A DNA stretch of 64,000 nt from Globodera rostochiensis (Eukaryota; Nematoda; Chromadorea; Rhabditida; Heteroderidae). This document shows positions 7,378-17,819 of the stretch, piece after piece (positions within the stretch are counted from its first letter, which is position 1; the number at the start of each line of letters is the position of its first letter). The notes under the pieces are model-generated. The model was not told the origin of the DNA. It did no database searches and was given only the letters and a program-made list of their open reading frames with translations. Made by a program: the position numbers and the translations under genes. Location: NCBI GenBank assembly GCA_018350325.1, contig JAEVLN010000021.1:496001-560000 (forward strand), given 5' to 3'.

Positions 7378-10236
7378 ATGTTAGAAGATTCGAGGAAAAC
7401 GGGGACGGCGATAACACTCAAAAAGGTTGAGGAGGAGTTAAGGACCATCCAATTGGTTAAAGAAAGCGCTCTTTCGCTCATGTCGCCACCAGTTGCGACC
7501 AACGCTATTCGCGCACGCCCACAGCAATGGAGGGACTCGAAAATCAAGCCCCATCTCCAACAGCACGGCGAACAAAGAAGTCACAACCAGCAAAGCGGTT
7601 CCATTTCTACGGAAAAAGGTAAACCATTCCGTGGTCCACCGACGCACCCATGCGGATCGTGCGGACTTTCAAACCACTGGCGCGCGGATTGCCGACTAAA
7701 AGATGCAATCTGCTCGAAATGCCAAAGAAAAGGCCACATCGCAAAAGTTTGTCGGCAAACGACAAAGGCGCCGCCACGGAAAGACCGGTCATTCCTCAGC
7801 ATCGGAGTCCAAACACATCTGATGGCTATGGGCACAACCCAACCGCGATATTGGAAAATTCTGATCACCATCAATGGGGTTCAAAACAGAATGAATGTTG
7901 ACACCGGCGCACAAGCCACCATCATTCCGATCCAAACGTGGATCAAACTTGGGAAGCCGGCACTATCTCCGTCAGACATCGATGCAAAGAACTGCAACGG
8001 AGAACCCGTCCCAATCAACGGAAAATTTGAGTGCGTCGTCAAAACAACACACAGCTCGCCGAAAACACTTACGGCCTACGTCAGCGAAACGATTGAGCAA
8101 GATTTATTGGGATTGCCGTGGATTGAACAGCTGGAAATTATCCCAACGGAGATTTTATTCCAGGAAGTGCGCACAAAAGCACGCTGCAATCCCTCCAAAA
8201 CGGCATCACAACACCCCACAAATGTGAATGATGCGCAATCGCTCATTGCGGTTCTCCAATCCGACTTTTCGGAGGTGTTCAGCAGCGACTTAGGCCGATG
8301 CACAAAGGCAAAGGCTCATCTCATCCTCAAACCGGATGCAAAACCGGTATATTGCAAAGCGAGACCGGTCCCCCATGGCGCCACCGACGCCGTAAACGAC
8401 GAATTGGATCGATTGCTCAAGATTGGGGCCATCAAACCCATCGAGTTCAGCCACTGGGCCGCCCCAATTTTAGCGGTGAAAAAGAAAAACGGCAAGACTC
8501 GCGTCTGCATCGATTTTTCTACCGGACTGAACAACGCCCTCGAGTTGAATCGCCATCCATTGCCCCGACCGGAAAATATTTATGCGGCACTAAATGGAGC
8601 GGCATATTTTTCAAATCTCGACCTACGCGATGCGTATTTGCAAATGGAATTGGACACGGAATCCCAGCAGCTGTGTGCGCTCAACACACACCGAGGATTA
8701 TTCGAACACGCATCGTGCACACTATCAGACGCCCAACAAAACTACAGCCAAATCGAAAAGAAGGCACTGGCACTCGTATTTGCAGTGCAGAAGTTACATC
8801 GAATGCTGTTTGGCCACAAATTCACCCTTCTCACCGATCACAAGCCGTTACTGGCAATCTTCGGCTCAAAGAAAGGGATACCGATTTATTCAGCCAGCAG
8901 ACTCCAACGATGGGCTTTGATCCTGACAAATTATGATTTTGTCATCAAATATGTGAACACGGCCGCATTTGGACAAGCCGACGTCCTTTTCCGGCTCATC
9001 GCAAACTACCCCCGGCCAGAAGAGGACAGACTGATAGCAAACATCTGCACGGAAACAGAATGCTACATCAGCACCGTCCTTCAATCACAAACCGATCAGC
9101 TGCCAATAACGGCAAAAGAGATCGCCGAAGTAACCGCAGAAGACGAAATTCTGTCAGAAATTCTGCGCTTGTCGAGATCGGGATGGCCGAAAAAGGTCAA
9201 CGATCCGGAATTCACTCCATATTTTCCGAAAAGAGACGAAATCATCGAAAACGAAGGTTGTTTGATGTACCAACAACGAATCATCGTCCCATCTCTTCTT
9301 CGTGCGCGAGCATTGAAAACACTTCACATGTCCCACCCCGGGATTGTGCGCATGAAAGCGCTCGCTCGACGCCATTTTTACTGGCCGGGACTGGATTCGG
9401 CAATCGAAAAGGTCGTTAGAGAGTGCGAAGAATGCCAAAATGCGCAAAAGGCACCGACAAAAGCAGCGCTAGCTCCATGGCCACCGACGAGCCAAGCTTT
9501 TCAGCGGGTGCACATCGATTTTGCCGGACCATGTGAAGATGGACACATGTACCTGATTCTGGTGGATTCATTTTCAAAATGGCCAGAAGTTTGCCTAATG
9601 AACACCACAACATCGTCAGCGACAATAAAAGTGCTCCGCTCAGTCATTTATCGGTCTGGAGTCCCGGAAGAAATTGTGTCAGATAATGGCACACAGTTTC
9701 GCTCAGCGGAATTTGCCGGGTTCTGCAAGGAATTCGGCATCAAACACACCTTCACACCGCCATTCCACCCGCAATCGAACGGCCAAGTGGAGAGGTTCGT
9801 GGACACTTTTAAGAGAGCAATGAAAAAGTGCGCTAAAGGCGACAAGCTTTGGGCAGAGAAAATGCTTCTCTCTTACCGGACGACTCCAAGTGCCGTACTG
9901 AATGGGCATTCCCCAGAACAATTATTTTTTGGTCGGAAACTCAGAACGACGTTGTCACTCATCCACCCAAGGGGGGAACAACGGGAATTCGTCGATCAGA
10001 AAGACATCAGGAAGTCCCAACTCAAATATTCGTCGCAAATGACAAAACAATTCGACGAAAAACATGGCGCAAAACCATCGGAATTCGGTCCTCAGGACCC
10101 GGTTTTGCTCCTCAACTACAAACTTGGTAAGGCACATTGGTTGCCAGGCACGATTGTGGAAAGAGTTCGTCACTCGCCCACGTATAAGAGTTCTGGTCCC
10201 TTCGCTCGGCAAAAGAATCGTCCATCGCCACGCTAA
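7378..10236 (+). CDS. Gag-PR-RNase H-integrase frame, copy 3, internal RT deletion
   Basis: A 952-codon frame opening in gag just after the frame-restoring lesion. It holds both zinc knuckles, the DTGA protease and RT as far as THRGLF (about residue 442). It then jumps to EHASCTLSDAQQNYSQIEKK, the middle of RNase H, so YLDD, the RT thumb and the first RNase H aspartate are gone. RNase H continues through LLTDHKPLL. The integrase follows with an HHCC finger (HMSHPG...RRHFYWPG...CEEC) and a DDE core (HIDFAGP, SDNGTQF, NGQVERF). The last ~20 residues are frameshifted. The integrase looks intact; the polymerase is not. Confidence 0.9.
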   Translation: MLEDSRKTGTAITLKKVEEELRTIQLVKESALSLMSPPVATNAIRARPQQWRDSKIKPHLQQHGEQRSHNQQSGSISTEKGKPFRGPPTHPCGSCGLSNHWRADCRLKDAICSKCQRKGHIAKVCRQTTKAPPRKDRSFLSIGVQTHLMAMGTTQPRYWKILITINGVQNRMNVDTGAQATIIPIQTWIKLGKPALSPSDIDAKNCNGEPVPINGKFECVVKTTHSSPKTLTAYVSETIEQDLLGLPWIEQLEIIPTEILFQEVRTKARCNPSKTASQHPTNVNDAQSLIAVLQSDFSEVFSSDLGRCTKAKAHLILKPDAKPVYCKARPVPHGATDAVNDELDRLLKIGAIKPIEFSHWAAPILAVKKKNGKTRVCIDFSTGLNNALELNRHPLPRPENIYAALNGAAYFSNLDLRDAYLQMELDTESQQLCALNTHRGLFEHASCTLSDAQQNYSQIEKKALALVFAVQKLHRMLFGHKFTLLTDHKPLLAIFGSKKGIPIYSASRLQRWALILTNYDFVIKYVNTAAFGQADVLFRLIANYPRPEEDRLIANICTETECYISTVLQSQTDQLPITAKEIAEVTAEDEILSEILRLSRSGWPKKVNDPEFTPYFPKRDEIIENEGCLMYQQRIIVPSLLRARALKTLHMSHPGIVRMKALARRHFYWPGLDSAIEKVVRECEECQNAQKAPTKAALAPWPPTSQAFQRVHIDFAGPCEDGHMYLILVDSFSKWPEVCLMNTTTSSATIKVLRSVIYRSGVPEEIVSDNGTQFRSAEFAGFCKEFGIKHTFTPPFHPQSNGQVERFVDTFKRAMKKCAKGDKLWAEKMLLSYRTTPSAVLNGHSPEQLFFGRKLRTTLSLIHPRGEQREFVDQKDIRKSQLKYSSQMTKQFDEKHGAKPSEFGPQDPVLLLNYKLGKAHWLPGTIVERVRHSPTYKSSGPFARQKNRPSPR

Positions 10237-10447
10237 TCAATTGCGTCGACGTTTTGCATTCGAAGAGGACGGCCCAACCACTGATCGGGAACCGATCCCG
10301 ACAGTTCACGCCGACGAAAACCACCAGCCCCCAAAGGATCAGCAATTGCCGCAGGGCAGTCCACCGTTAGCGGTTCGCCGATCACGTCGAACCATCAAAC
10401 CGAGGACCTTCTACTCGCCGCCACCGGCGCGGAAGTCCCGTCACTAA
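10193..10447 (+). pseudogene. Pol C-terminal tail in shifted frame
   Basis: The expected continuation of the integrase C-terminal region (LGKRIVHRHANQLRRR and a Pro-rich, basic tail) lies one frame over and stops at 10445-10447. A single extra base near 10190 (TATAAGAGTTCTGG) explains the shift. The tail ends 19 bp before the polypurine tract, as expected for the end of pol. Confidence 0.75.
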
Positions 10448-10466
10448 ACCCGCCGGGAAGCAGCTT

Positions 10467-10477
10467 AAAGAGGGAGG
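10467..10477 (+). other. Polypurine tract
   Basis: AAAGAGGGAGG lies immediately before the TG of the 3' LTR, the standard position and composition of the plus-strand priming site of an LTR retrotransposon. Confidence 0.85.
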
Positions 10478-10706
10478 TGTTGGAGAGGAACGGTCATCCT
10501 TGGCGTTCCGTCTTATCGATTGACCCATTGATTACATATCATTTTTCCTCCACTCTTTACTCCCCCGCTCCCTCGGTCCTTTCACTTCGGTTATTATTCA
10601 ACTCCCCACCCAAACTTGACCTCCGTCCACCATTTGTTAATTTATTTATTCATTAATAAAATTTATTCTTCAATTGTTGTCAACCCTATCGGACAAGGAC
10701 ACAACA
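10478..10706 (+). repeat. 3' LTR of gypsy element
   Basis: 229 bp, TGTTGGAGAGG...GGACACAACA, one mismatch to the 5' LTR, followed by the target duplication GTTTT at 10707-10711. Confidence 0.95.
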
Positions 10707-10711
10707 GTTTT

Positions 10712-11831
10712 ATTTCTCAACTTTATGTAAAAATAATTTATTTTATTTTTTAGGCCAATAAATTTTCCTTTGTAAAAAGCTATTTTTAATTACTGGCGCA
10801 GCACATTATTTTGGTTTTTTTAAATATTTTACTTTTAGCAGAATATAAATGCTTTTTTTATTTTACAAATAATTTTGAAATTTATAATTATGTTTCCCTT
10901 TTAATTTTTATTAAACGCTTATTCTATTGGCTTACCTAACTTAAAAAATAAAGAGGCAAAAAAATGTAAATTGATGGCGAACGGGATCTTCCATCTGAGT
11001 TTCGGGGCACGCGTTATTTTTTTAAAAATAAAATGCTTAATTACAGCTTTAATTTTTTGGTCTTTTAGCAATACTTAATTTGTATTACCCTGGCCATTTC
11101 TCCATCTGTCAGCATTTCTTTTTCATGGTGCCCAGATTGTTTTTTTGTTGAACAGGTCCTTCGCTAGCTTAAGATGACTTTGCTGTATCCTTTGTTGATG
11201 CCTTTTTCATTCATACATTATTTTCCATTGCCAATTTTCCTCATTTAGGTTATTTAATATTTCTTTCCTTATTTATTTCATTATTTATTGTTTTTTAAAA
11301 TTAAGTCTTTTAATTATTAACATTTATGACCTTGACTAATTCCATACAAATAACTAACTTTTGTGCCAATAAAACAACGCAAATTTGTAATAATACATTT
11401 TTTACAATTTTTAGTTTTAGTTGTCCAACAAAAGACCATCCAAATGTCTTTCATTTATAATGATATAATTGTGAAATTATTTTAATTAAATATTTGTTAG
11501 GCTTATTAACACTAACCGTAACGCGCTAGCTCAACTCCGCCTTAAATCGATAAATGATTTTGTGCGGCAAACCAACATTATTGATTTTTTGGAAATTTTT
11601 TAAAATTAGTGCCAAAAGATTAATTATGAAAAAAAGGCTTATTATATAAAATGTATCATTTTTAAATATTATGCGATAAAATAAGAGATGGTAAAATTTA
11701 ATGCATTTTCAAGTTATTCACTAATCATATATGATAGCATGGTGTTTATTTATTATAATGCTTTTAAGATTTTAGAAAAATTAAGTAAATTGTATTCTTT
11801 TATAATTTCTTTTTGATACATTTTAACACAC
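10712..11831. other. AT-rich stretch, no gene assigned
   Basis: Mostly AT-rich non-coding-looking sequence. A patch at about 11070-11158 is flanked by TTTTAG and CAG|GTCC and is open in one plus frame. Another patch at 10970-11015 is open on both strands. Neither is strong enough to call. Confidence 0.4.
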
Positions 11832-11892
11832 CTGATTAGTTCAGCTGCATTTTGCAAGTTCTCCTCATTGCTCTTTCTTTTAATTGATGTAA
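11832..11892 (-). CDS. Candidate internal exon, unknown protein
   Basis: A 61-bp minus-strand segment between the acceptor ACTTTAG and the donor ATCAG|GTGTG. One frame encodes a hydrophilic stretch, TSIKRKSNEENLQNAAELI. Product not recognised. Part of an undefined minus-strand gene. Confidence 0.4.
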
Positions 11893-12214
11893 CTAAAGTG
11901 GCGCTTTTTCAGCTTTAATAGCGCACTTATATATTAAAAGATTACTTCCAGTTTAATCATTCATTTATTTTTCATTTTTCTTATGATTTTTTTGACCAAT
12001 TTACAATAGTTATTTGGGTGTACACTACTGCTGGGGCACAAAACATTACACGTTATCTTCCGGTTTTGTAAAATGTATTTAATGAGTTCGACTTTGATTA
12101 ATGATTCATTTACCAGCACTATAAATTTTTGTTTTAATTGTTAGAAAAACTTTTTTTGCTTATTCATTTCAAAATTGTGTTATCTGTATTGAGTAAAAAA
12201 TAGGCAAAATGTTA

Positions 12215-12286
12215 GCACCGGGTGGGACTCGAACCCACGTCCTCCACCAAATCCGTGGGCAGCTCATCCAACTGAGCTACCGGGGC
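12215..12286 (-). tRNA. tRNA-like sequence, probable tRNA pseudogene
   Basis: A 72-nt minus-strand sequence with consensus A box (TAGCTCAGTTGG) and B box (GGTTCGAGTCC). The D stem GCTC/GAGC and T stem GTGGG/CCCAC pair perfectly, and the acceptor GCCCCGG/CCGGTGC has one C-T mismatch. The 23 nt between D and T arms fit canonical spacing, but the anticodon stem (GCCCA/GGTGG) pairs at only two of five positions and position 33 is G, not U. I therefore cannot give an amino acid. Downstream on this strand is a T run. It is either a decayed tRNA gene or a tRNA-derived SINE head. Confidence 0.65.
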
Positions 12287-12904
12287 GTCCCATTTGCCTT
12301 CTTCTTTATGGATGATCTTTTGCCCCCGCCATAGGCGTTTTAACCGTTCGCTTCCAACCAGCGGAACACACAAATCCTTACAATTGATTGATCTGACTGA
12401 TTGTATCAAATGTTTTGGGTTTGCACAGATACTCGCGAGTTCGATTAAAAGTGTGTTAATTGCAGTTCACGATGCAAATATTTCTTCTAGTTCATAGCAT
12501 GCGAGAGATGAATTTGATTTAAACAAACTGAATGTTTATGATAATCAAAAGGAAAACAACATTGTTTTATTCCTGATAAATTCATAATTATATATGTTGT
12601 TATATTAATTTTAGTTAAAAAAAAAAATTCCATTTTATATTATCTGTTAGCAAAATTTCTTAATTCTGTTTTTAATTAACTTATTTTTTCCTATTACTTT
12701 ACTGGGATGAAATATTTTGAATATTTTTTCTCATGCATTTTTTTAAATTAGCATTTTATTTTTAACTTATATCTCAAAATTTTTGATGCCGACTTATTGT
12801 GTGTCAGCGTCACAACATAGCTGATGATTATAAAAAATTTATTTTTTACTCGTGGTGTCGTCAGTTGGTAAAGGGTGTTTTTTTAAATATAACTTTTGTT
12901 TGTT

Positions 12905-13171
12905 TTAAATGATAAGATTTAGCTCAACAAAATTTTTTATTTCTCCAGGTTTATCAAATGTGCAATACCAATAAATAAAGCAGGTGTAGAATGTGAACAA
13001 GCTTGCAGTTTCAGCGTTGTCGGTCTTTGCACATGTTTTCTGATAAATCTTTATAATTAGTCTTAAATCTATTTGATCGGTTTTCTCAAACTGCACGTTG
13101 AATGGGGCGTTAAATACAACAAGGTTGCCCGGTTTTGTTTCGATTTTCAGGCGGAGGTTGAGCCATATTGT
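12905..13171 (-). CDS. Candidate terminal exon, 88 codons, unknown protein
   Basis: On the minus strand a strong acceptor (ATATTTTCAG) ends at 13172, and the frame is open for 88 codons to TAA at 12905-12907. The peptide is mixed and protein-like, with WLNLRLKIETKPGNLVVF near the start and three cysteines in the second half. This is the longest exon-like open stretch in the first 18 kb outside the transposon. No family recognised. A possible upstream exon lies near 13390-13450 (CTKMENGEICYMCG). Confidence 0.6.
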   Translation of the reverse strand, partial: TIWLNLRLKIETKPGNLVVFNAPFNVQFEKTDQIDLRLIIKIYQKTCAKTDNAETASLFTFYTCFIYWYCTFDKPGEIKNFVELNLII

Positions 13172-14327
13172 CTGAAAATATGTTAGATATTTTATTTTTT
13201 ATACTTAACAAATTAATAATTTTATTTTTTGAAAAAATATTATTAATTATTAGCTTTTAATTTTTTCACTTTTTAAAATTTTTTTAATAAAATTTTTATT
13301 AATTTTTCATTGTTCACGAACAATAATATTTTAAATATTTGAAGAAAATTTATTTGATGAAATAAATTAATTTTTAGACCACACATATAACAGATTTCTC
13401 CATTTTCCATTTTGGTGCAGTGTCCTCTTTCCTCATTGAAAGTGGAACTTCGTCGGTATTCTTCCTGATACTTTTCATAAAATATATTTTTTTTGAAATT
13501 TGTTGTGTGAAAGTTTATTTTTGCTTTTTTTAAATTCTAATTATTTTTTATTTGTTTTGTCTATTTTAAAATTTCCTGATTTTTGAATACACAATTTGAA
13601 ATTACAAGCATTTTCGACATAAAGCAATTAGAAATTTTATTTTTAAAAACTATTTAAACTAATCTGATGCCTCATCAATGTTATTAATACAGAAAACGTT
13701 ATGCATTTTTTGGGCTATTTAAAATAAATAATGAATATTGTTAAAATTTTAACCTCCAGAGCTCGCTCATCAAATGTCGAGTAACCTACAGATTTTTTTA
13801 TGTTTTTACAAATTTATGATTTGTTGCGTGAATTTTTAGAAAAAATAGTTTAATATTATTTATGAGTGGATTTTGTTTTTAACAAAAAAGGATGTCAGTA
13901 AGTATTTGAAAAGATTTAGATGACGATCAAACCAAATAATTTAATTAAACTTATTTATAGGCTCTTGTTAATAAATATAGCCATCTAAGTCGAAACAACA
14001 CCAACAATTTGTTTGCTGGAATTCATTGATTTTGCTAAATGATTTTCTATTCGCCGCCACACCCAAAAACTACATTATTTAGATCTCGAAACGAAAAATC
14101 AAAGACTTTGAAATAATAAAGGAATGATATTGAAACAATTAATACAAAAAAAAAAAAAAGTTTTTTATTTATTAAATTAAAAAAATATATATAAAAAGTA
14201 ACGAATCTTGGAGTAACTATAGATTTTCAAAATAAAAACTCACAAACCTCAATTTTAAAAAATAATAATGTCAGTTCTTAATACGTTATAAAAAAACATT
14301 TTTAAATAAAAAAAAATTTAAAAGTAT

Positions 14328-14417
14328 TGCAAAATCTCGACTACATTTGCGCCGATGACGTCCTGCAATGTCGAACACTCATTTTCACCTAAAATAAGCT
14401 GACCACGGAATATGGCT
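14328..14417 (-). CDS. Candidate terminal exon, unknown protein
   Basis: After the acceptor TAAAATTAG (minus strand) the frame reads AIFRGQLILGENECSTLQDV and continues for 10 more residues to a stop at 14328. GC-rich relative to its surroundings and hydrophilic. No family recognised. Confidence 0.5.
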
Positions 14418-15116
14418 CTAATTTTAATAGTTAATTAAAAACATACAAACTATAAATTATTTATAACTTTGTTTTCCGATTATTTAATAAATACAAATAA
14501 TTTTTTTGTTTAAAAAGGTTAAAGCGACTGGAGAATTACATTTTTCTTGCTGATCAAAGAAGGAAAAAACTATTATAAAAGATAAAACAATATTATCAAA
14601 AAGTTCGCTTTCAGAGATGTTGCGTTGAACGACCCACGATCAATTTAAATTTAATCTTACAAACAAAGAAAATAACCAATGAACGAATTATTATATGAAA
14701 GCGCCAAAATGTATATTAATGTTTTTGTGTGAAACTCGGACAAAAGTTACGTTACAATTTCATAATTTAAAAAATGATATAGTAGTTAAAAAAATCTTTA
14801 ACAAAATAATAAAAATAATAAAGTCCCTGATGTATAAAATTAAAAATAGTTCATTTATAATTAAAAATTCACTAAATAGCAATGAAACAACTTTGCTTAA
14901 TTAATTTAAAATTTAGCCACCTGAGTTTAGTGGAGGGATTTCGGCGTGTTCTGTAATTCATTTGCCAACCAACTCCGCTATTTACTTACGTAATTTATAA
15001 TAATCAATTATCAGATTTAAAGTTTATGCGCTTTATAAATACATGTAAAGCATGTTTAATATTAAAGCACATGTTTAAAAGACTTGACTAAACATAAGTG
15101 ATAAATAATATTTCAC

Positions 15117-15270
15117 CTTCAAATTTCCTACAGTATGCTTCACACCAAAACTGACACGGTAAACTCAGACACATTGCATAACCCTTTTTTTGAAAAAAAT
15201 CAAAATATTTTGCATAATTATGCTCTGTGGCGTGCATCTGGTTGGTCCAATGTTTGCAAATATTAAAGTG
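15117..15270 (-). CDS. Candidate internal exon of a Cys-rich protein
   Basis: A 154-bp minus-strand exon between the acceptor ATTATTCTCAG and the donor GAAG|GTGAAA, open for 51 codons. The peptide has five cysteines and ends with GYAMCLSLPCQFWCEAYCRK. The spacing suggests a disulphide-bonded extracellular domain, but I recognise no family. A 30-bp candidate downstream exon (14927-14956, after TTACAG) continues the same phase. Confidence 0.6.
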
Positions 15271-16224
15271 CTGAGAATAATAATTCTTTTCATTGTGAAT
15301 TTGTTAAATTTAAAATTAGTTAAATATAATAATTACATTTATGTGTTAATAATTTACCATATTATTATAACTATAAATTTTTTTAAAAAAATAAATTTTC
15401 TAATACACCTACAAAAAAATTTTAATTTTGAATGAGTTCGAAGAAAATTGAATGAATTATAATTAGAGCGATGAATTGTATTTATCTAAAAAATCAATAC
15501 TATATTATCAAATAATATATGCAATTTTTGTTTTTTCAGCATAAAAAATCAAGTAAAATTTACTTACGGATAAAATTTAACTAAGGTTGTTTCTAATCCT
15601 TATTGATAAGTTGGTTATCAAATGCAAATGATAATTCATGTAATAGTCTCTAAGATTGACGGATATAACTTTCTTTAAATCCCTTTATTATTTGGTTAAA
15701 ATTTTTATAACTTTTATAATTTAAAAAGAAAAGCTTTTATACTTTATTGAATTAATTGGTAATAAGATCTATCCACCATATTGTCCACAATCTTCGTTAT
15801 GTTTATTTTTTATAAAAGATGATTTTTAAATTGTATAGTTCCCAAGGCTCTGATGTGGTCCTCTTTTGTATGCTTGATTTTTTATAATTTTTAGCGGTTT
15901 TGAATTATGGTTAATGCAAATGACATATTAATATCAATTAATTGTTATCTGCAATGTTTTAACAAATTTTCTCAACGATATTTTACTCAACTTTTTGGTT
16001 TCCTATTATATCAATGTTTAACGAGCTTTTAGACTGAAAACAAACAACTTAAAAATCGGGGTCAAGATTCTAAAATCGTCGGTAATCGGGTTTAGGGTTT
16101 TTTCAAACATTTTCTCCAAATTTAGATGTCGAATTTTTGTTTGTTGAATATTTCCAAATATAATATTTTCTGAAAAATGTTTCCCGAAAAAAAATGCCGG
16201 AATCTGTTTACATCTTAATTTTCT

Positions 16225-16270
16225 CCGACCCCGACCGGGGTTGGTATTGGGGATTGGGGTCGGGGAAGAA
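16225..16270. repeat. CCGACCCC/GGGGTCGG imperfect palindrome
   Basis: A GC-rich patch containing CCGACCCCGACC and, about 20 bp on, GGTATTGGGGATTGGGGTCGG. It can fold as a hairpin and shares its words with the C-rich repeats at 1-77 and 28570-28650. Confidence 0.5.
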
Positions 16271-16460
16271 TAAAGGATTTAAAAATAAACCAAAAAAAAA
16301 TTAATTCACTTTAAACAATTTTCATAAAAGTACCGTATAAAAATCCAAACAAATTAATGAGCAAAGGCCCAATGGCTTAAGATTAATTGTAAGTGTAAGA
16401 AATGATTATTGAGCCCTCCTGCTTAGGGCATTATTCCGGGTACAAAGGCTAAACTTACAG

Positions 16461-16563
16461 CAGAGCAAGACCGAACCTATTGAGTAAGCAAGTGGACTAT
16501 GTTCCAGAAGCAAGAGTTAAACAACCGAAGCTGTATTTGCATAACAAGTGTTTTATTTCATAA
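16461..16563 (+). CDS. Candidate terminal exon, unknown protein
   Basis: After the acceptor AAACTTACAG at 16460 one plus frame is open for 33 codons to TAA (16561-16563), with ARPNLLSKQVDYVPEARVKQ in the first part. In-frame stops lie directly upstream of the acceptor. Product unknown. Confidence 0.45.
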
Positions 16564-16699
16564 AAAGTATTATTTAATTTTTATTTATTTGGTTTAATAA
16601 GGTGTTCATAAATTATTTAACAAGTTCAATGTTAATCCGTAATTAAAATAATGTTTTGGTCAGTTCTTAATCTTACCCTAATAAAATTTGTTTGCTTAT

Positions 16700-16797
16700 T
16701 CAAATATATTTAAATTGATCAGCACGGATACCGTTAAACTCGCTGCTTAGATCGTTTTGGGTTTCTATTTGAAAATCGTCTTCTCTTAGTCGAAAAG
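16700..16797 (-). CDS. Candidate terminal exon, unknown protein
   Basis: The minus-strand acceptor TTTTATTCACAG is followed by a 98-bp exon with a very hydrophilic peptide (FRLREDDFQIETQNDLSSEF, then 11 more residues) and a stop at 16700. It probably ends the gene whose exons lie at 17052-17218. The linking exon was not settled. Confidence 0.55.
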
Positions 16798-17051
16798 CTG
16801 TGAATAAAACTGTTTTCCAACTTTAAAAAAATATAATTTAAAAAAAAATGGATGGGTTGGGAGTGATCAACTCCACTAGTACTGTTTAAATTTACAAAAT
16901 TCTGAAAGCTAGGTATTCATTCTGGAGGTGTTTCCTTTCCTAGGCAAAACTTTTGTTTTTTCATCTCGTAATGACAAAACTTTCATGCGCATAAAATTAA
17001 AATAATCTAGATGTATTGTTTTAATTTTGATAAAATTTATGATGGTTTAAC

Positions 17052-17218
17052 ATCTCGGTTTAAGCTGCTTTTGATCTGCAGAATGCACTTGCATTTCTAA
17101 TAACTTTATTTTAATATATAAGTTAATATTTTTAAAAAACAACAATAAGCCACCACTATCGTAGGGATGCGGCATAATATCATATTGCTCATGAAACCAT
17201 CTCAAAACGTTAAAATAT
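17052..17218 (-). CDS. Two phase-matched candidate exons, unknown protein
   Basis: Exon 17154-17218 follows the acceptor GTGCAG and encodes YFNVLRWFHEQYDIMPHPYD. It ends at the donor AGTG|GTGGCT with one base left over. After a 57-bp intron the acceptor TTATTAG opens exon 17052-17096, whose first two bases complete the codon and continue EMQVHSADQKQLKPR up to the donor GAT|GTTAAA. Matching phase across a nematode-sized intron supports the pair. No family recognised. Confidence 0.55.
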
Positions 17219-17348
17219 CTGCACTATCACGCACTGGTATATATTTTTCTTTAGTTCGATTTATATAAATATTTATGTTAGAAATACATTTTTAATTTAC
17301 TCTATTTTTAAAAATTATAGTTATTAATTATTATTCGAATTTTTTCAG

Positions 17349-17402
17349 AAAAAAATCGTCTCAGCTTAAAGGCTTATTTTATGTTTCGGATTAACTATTT
17401 AG
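17349..17402 (+). CDS. Candidate internal exon, plus strand
   Basis: A 54-bp exon with an excellent acceptor (GAATTTTTTCAG) and the donor TTTAG|GTGATT. Only one frame is open, KNRLSLKAYFMFRINYL. It lies between minus-strand exons, so it would belong to a gene overlapping or nested with them, or be a chance match. Confidence 0.35.
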
Positions 17403-17503
17403 GTGATTATTAAATGCAAATATGTATTAATAATCAAATTAATATATTGTTTTAGGGTCTTTTTAAATTAATGGAAATATTTAATAATTTTCAAAAATAC
17501 ATT

Positions 17504-17663
17504 TTATTTTAGTTTAACTGTTGTTACAACACAGTTTGACGTTTGAAGGATAGCAGGTGTAATCATTGATTTATTAAATTTTTCAAAAAGAGATTTTCTT
17601 AAATAGTTTTTAACAATCCAGTCTGTTGATGTATTTGCCAATGAAATCTTAAAAAATGGTTGA
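17504..17663 (-). CDS. Candidate terminal exon, 52 codons, unknown protein
   Basis: The minus-strand acceptor TTTTCACTCTACAG is followed by 160 bp that stay open for 52 codons to TAA at 17504-17506. The peptide contains LANTSTDWIVKNYLRKSLFE and ends in basic residues. No family recognised. Confidence 0.6.
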
Positions 17664-17819
17664 CTGTAGAGTGAAAAAAATATTTTACTTAAGACATCTT
17701 ACTTATTTTACAATTTATTTTTAAAGATATTATTTTTGCTCACAACATATTTCCACATTTGTTATTTTATTTATCTTTCGCCGCAAATTTATAAATTTTG
17801 CTAAAATGCCAATTTTTTG

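Larger units (their letters stand above)
2342..8703 (+). repeat. Tandem triplication of leader-gag-PR-RT
   Basis: Three near-identical copies, offset by 2154 and 2161 bp (gag ATGs at 2484, 4638 and 6799). At both junctions (about 4501 and 6655) the RT sequence CTCGACGACG is joined to the leader repeat CGAAAAACC; the shared GACGA/GTCGAAAAACC gives short microhomology. Unit 2 has a C at the TCACGGCC site (5911) where units 1 and 3 have TTACGGCC. Junction 1 lacks 7 bases (GGTTCCG region) present at junction 2. The copies are nearly identical, so the amplification is recent or arose in assembly. Confidence 0.9.
1940..10706 (+). mobile_element. Ty3/gypsy LTR retrotransposon, internally rearranged
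   Basis: An 8,767-bp element bounded by 229-bp LTRs and the 5-bp target duplication GTTTT (1935-1939 and 10707-10711). Domain order in the surviving parts is gag with two zinc knuckles, aspartic protease, RT, RNase H, integrase, which is Ty3/gypsy order. The leader-gag-PR-RT segment is triplicated. The third copy has lost a stretch covering the end of RT and the start of RNase H. It also has a stop between two small gag deletions and a frameshift near the end of pol. GC content is far above the surroundings, fitting a recent insertion. It looks non-autonomous because no complete RT-RNase H exists. Confidence 0.95.

Noticed and set aside
14916..14990. Second tRNA-like sequence
   Set aside because: It has an A-box-like TAGCGGAGTTGG but no B box and no foldable arms. 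Part of it reads better as a short exon.
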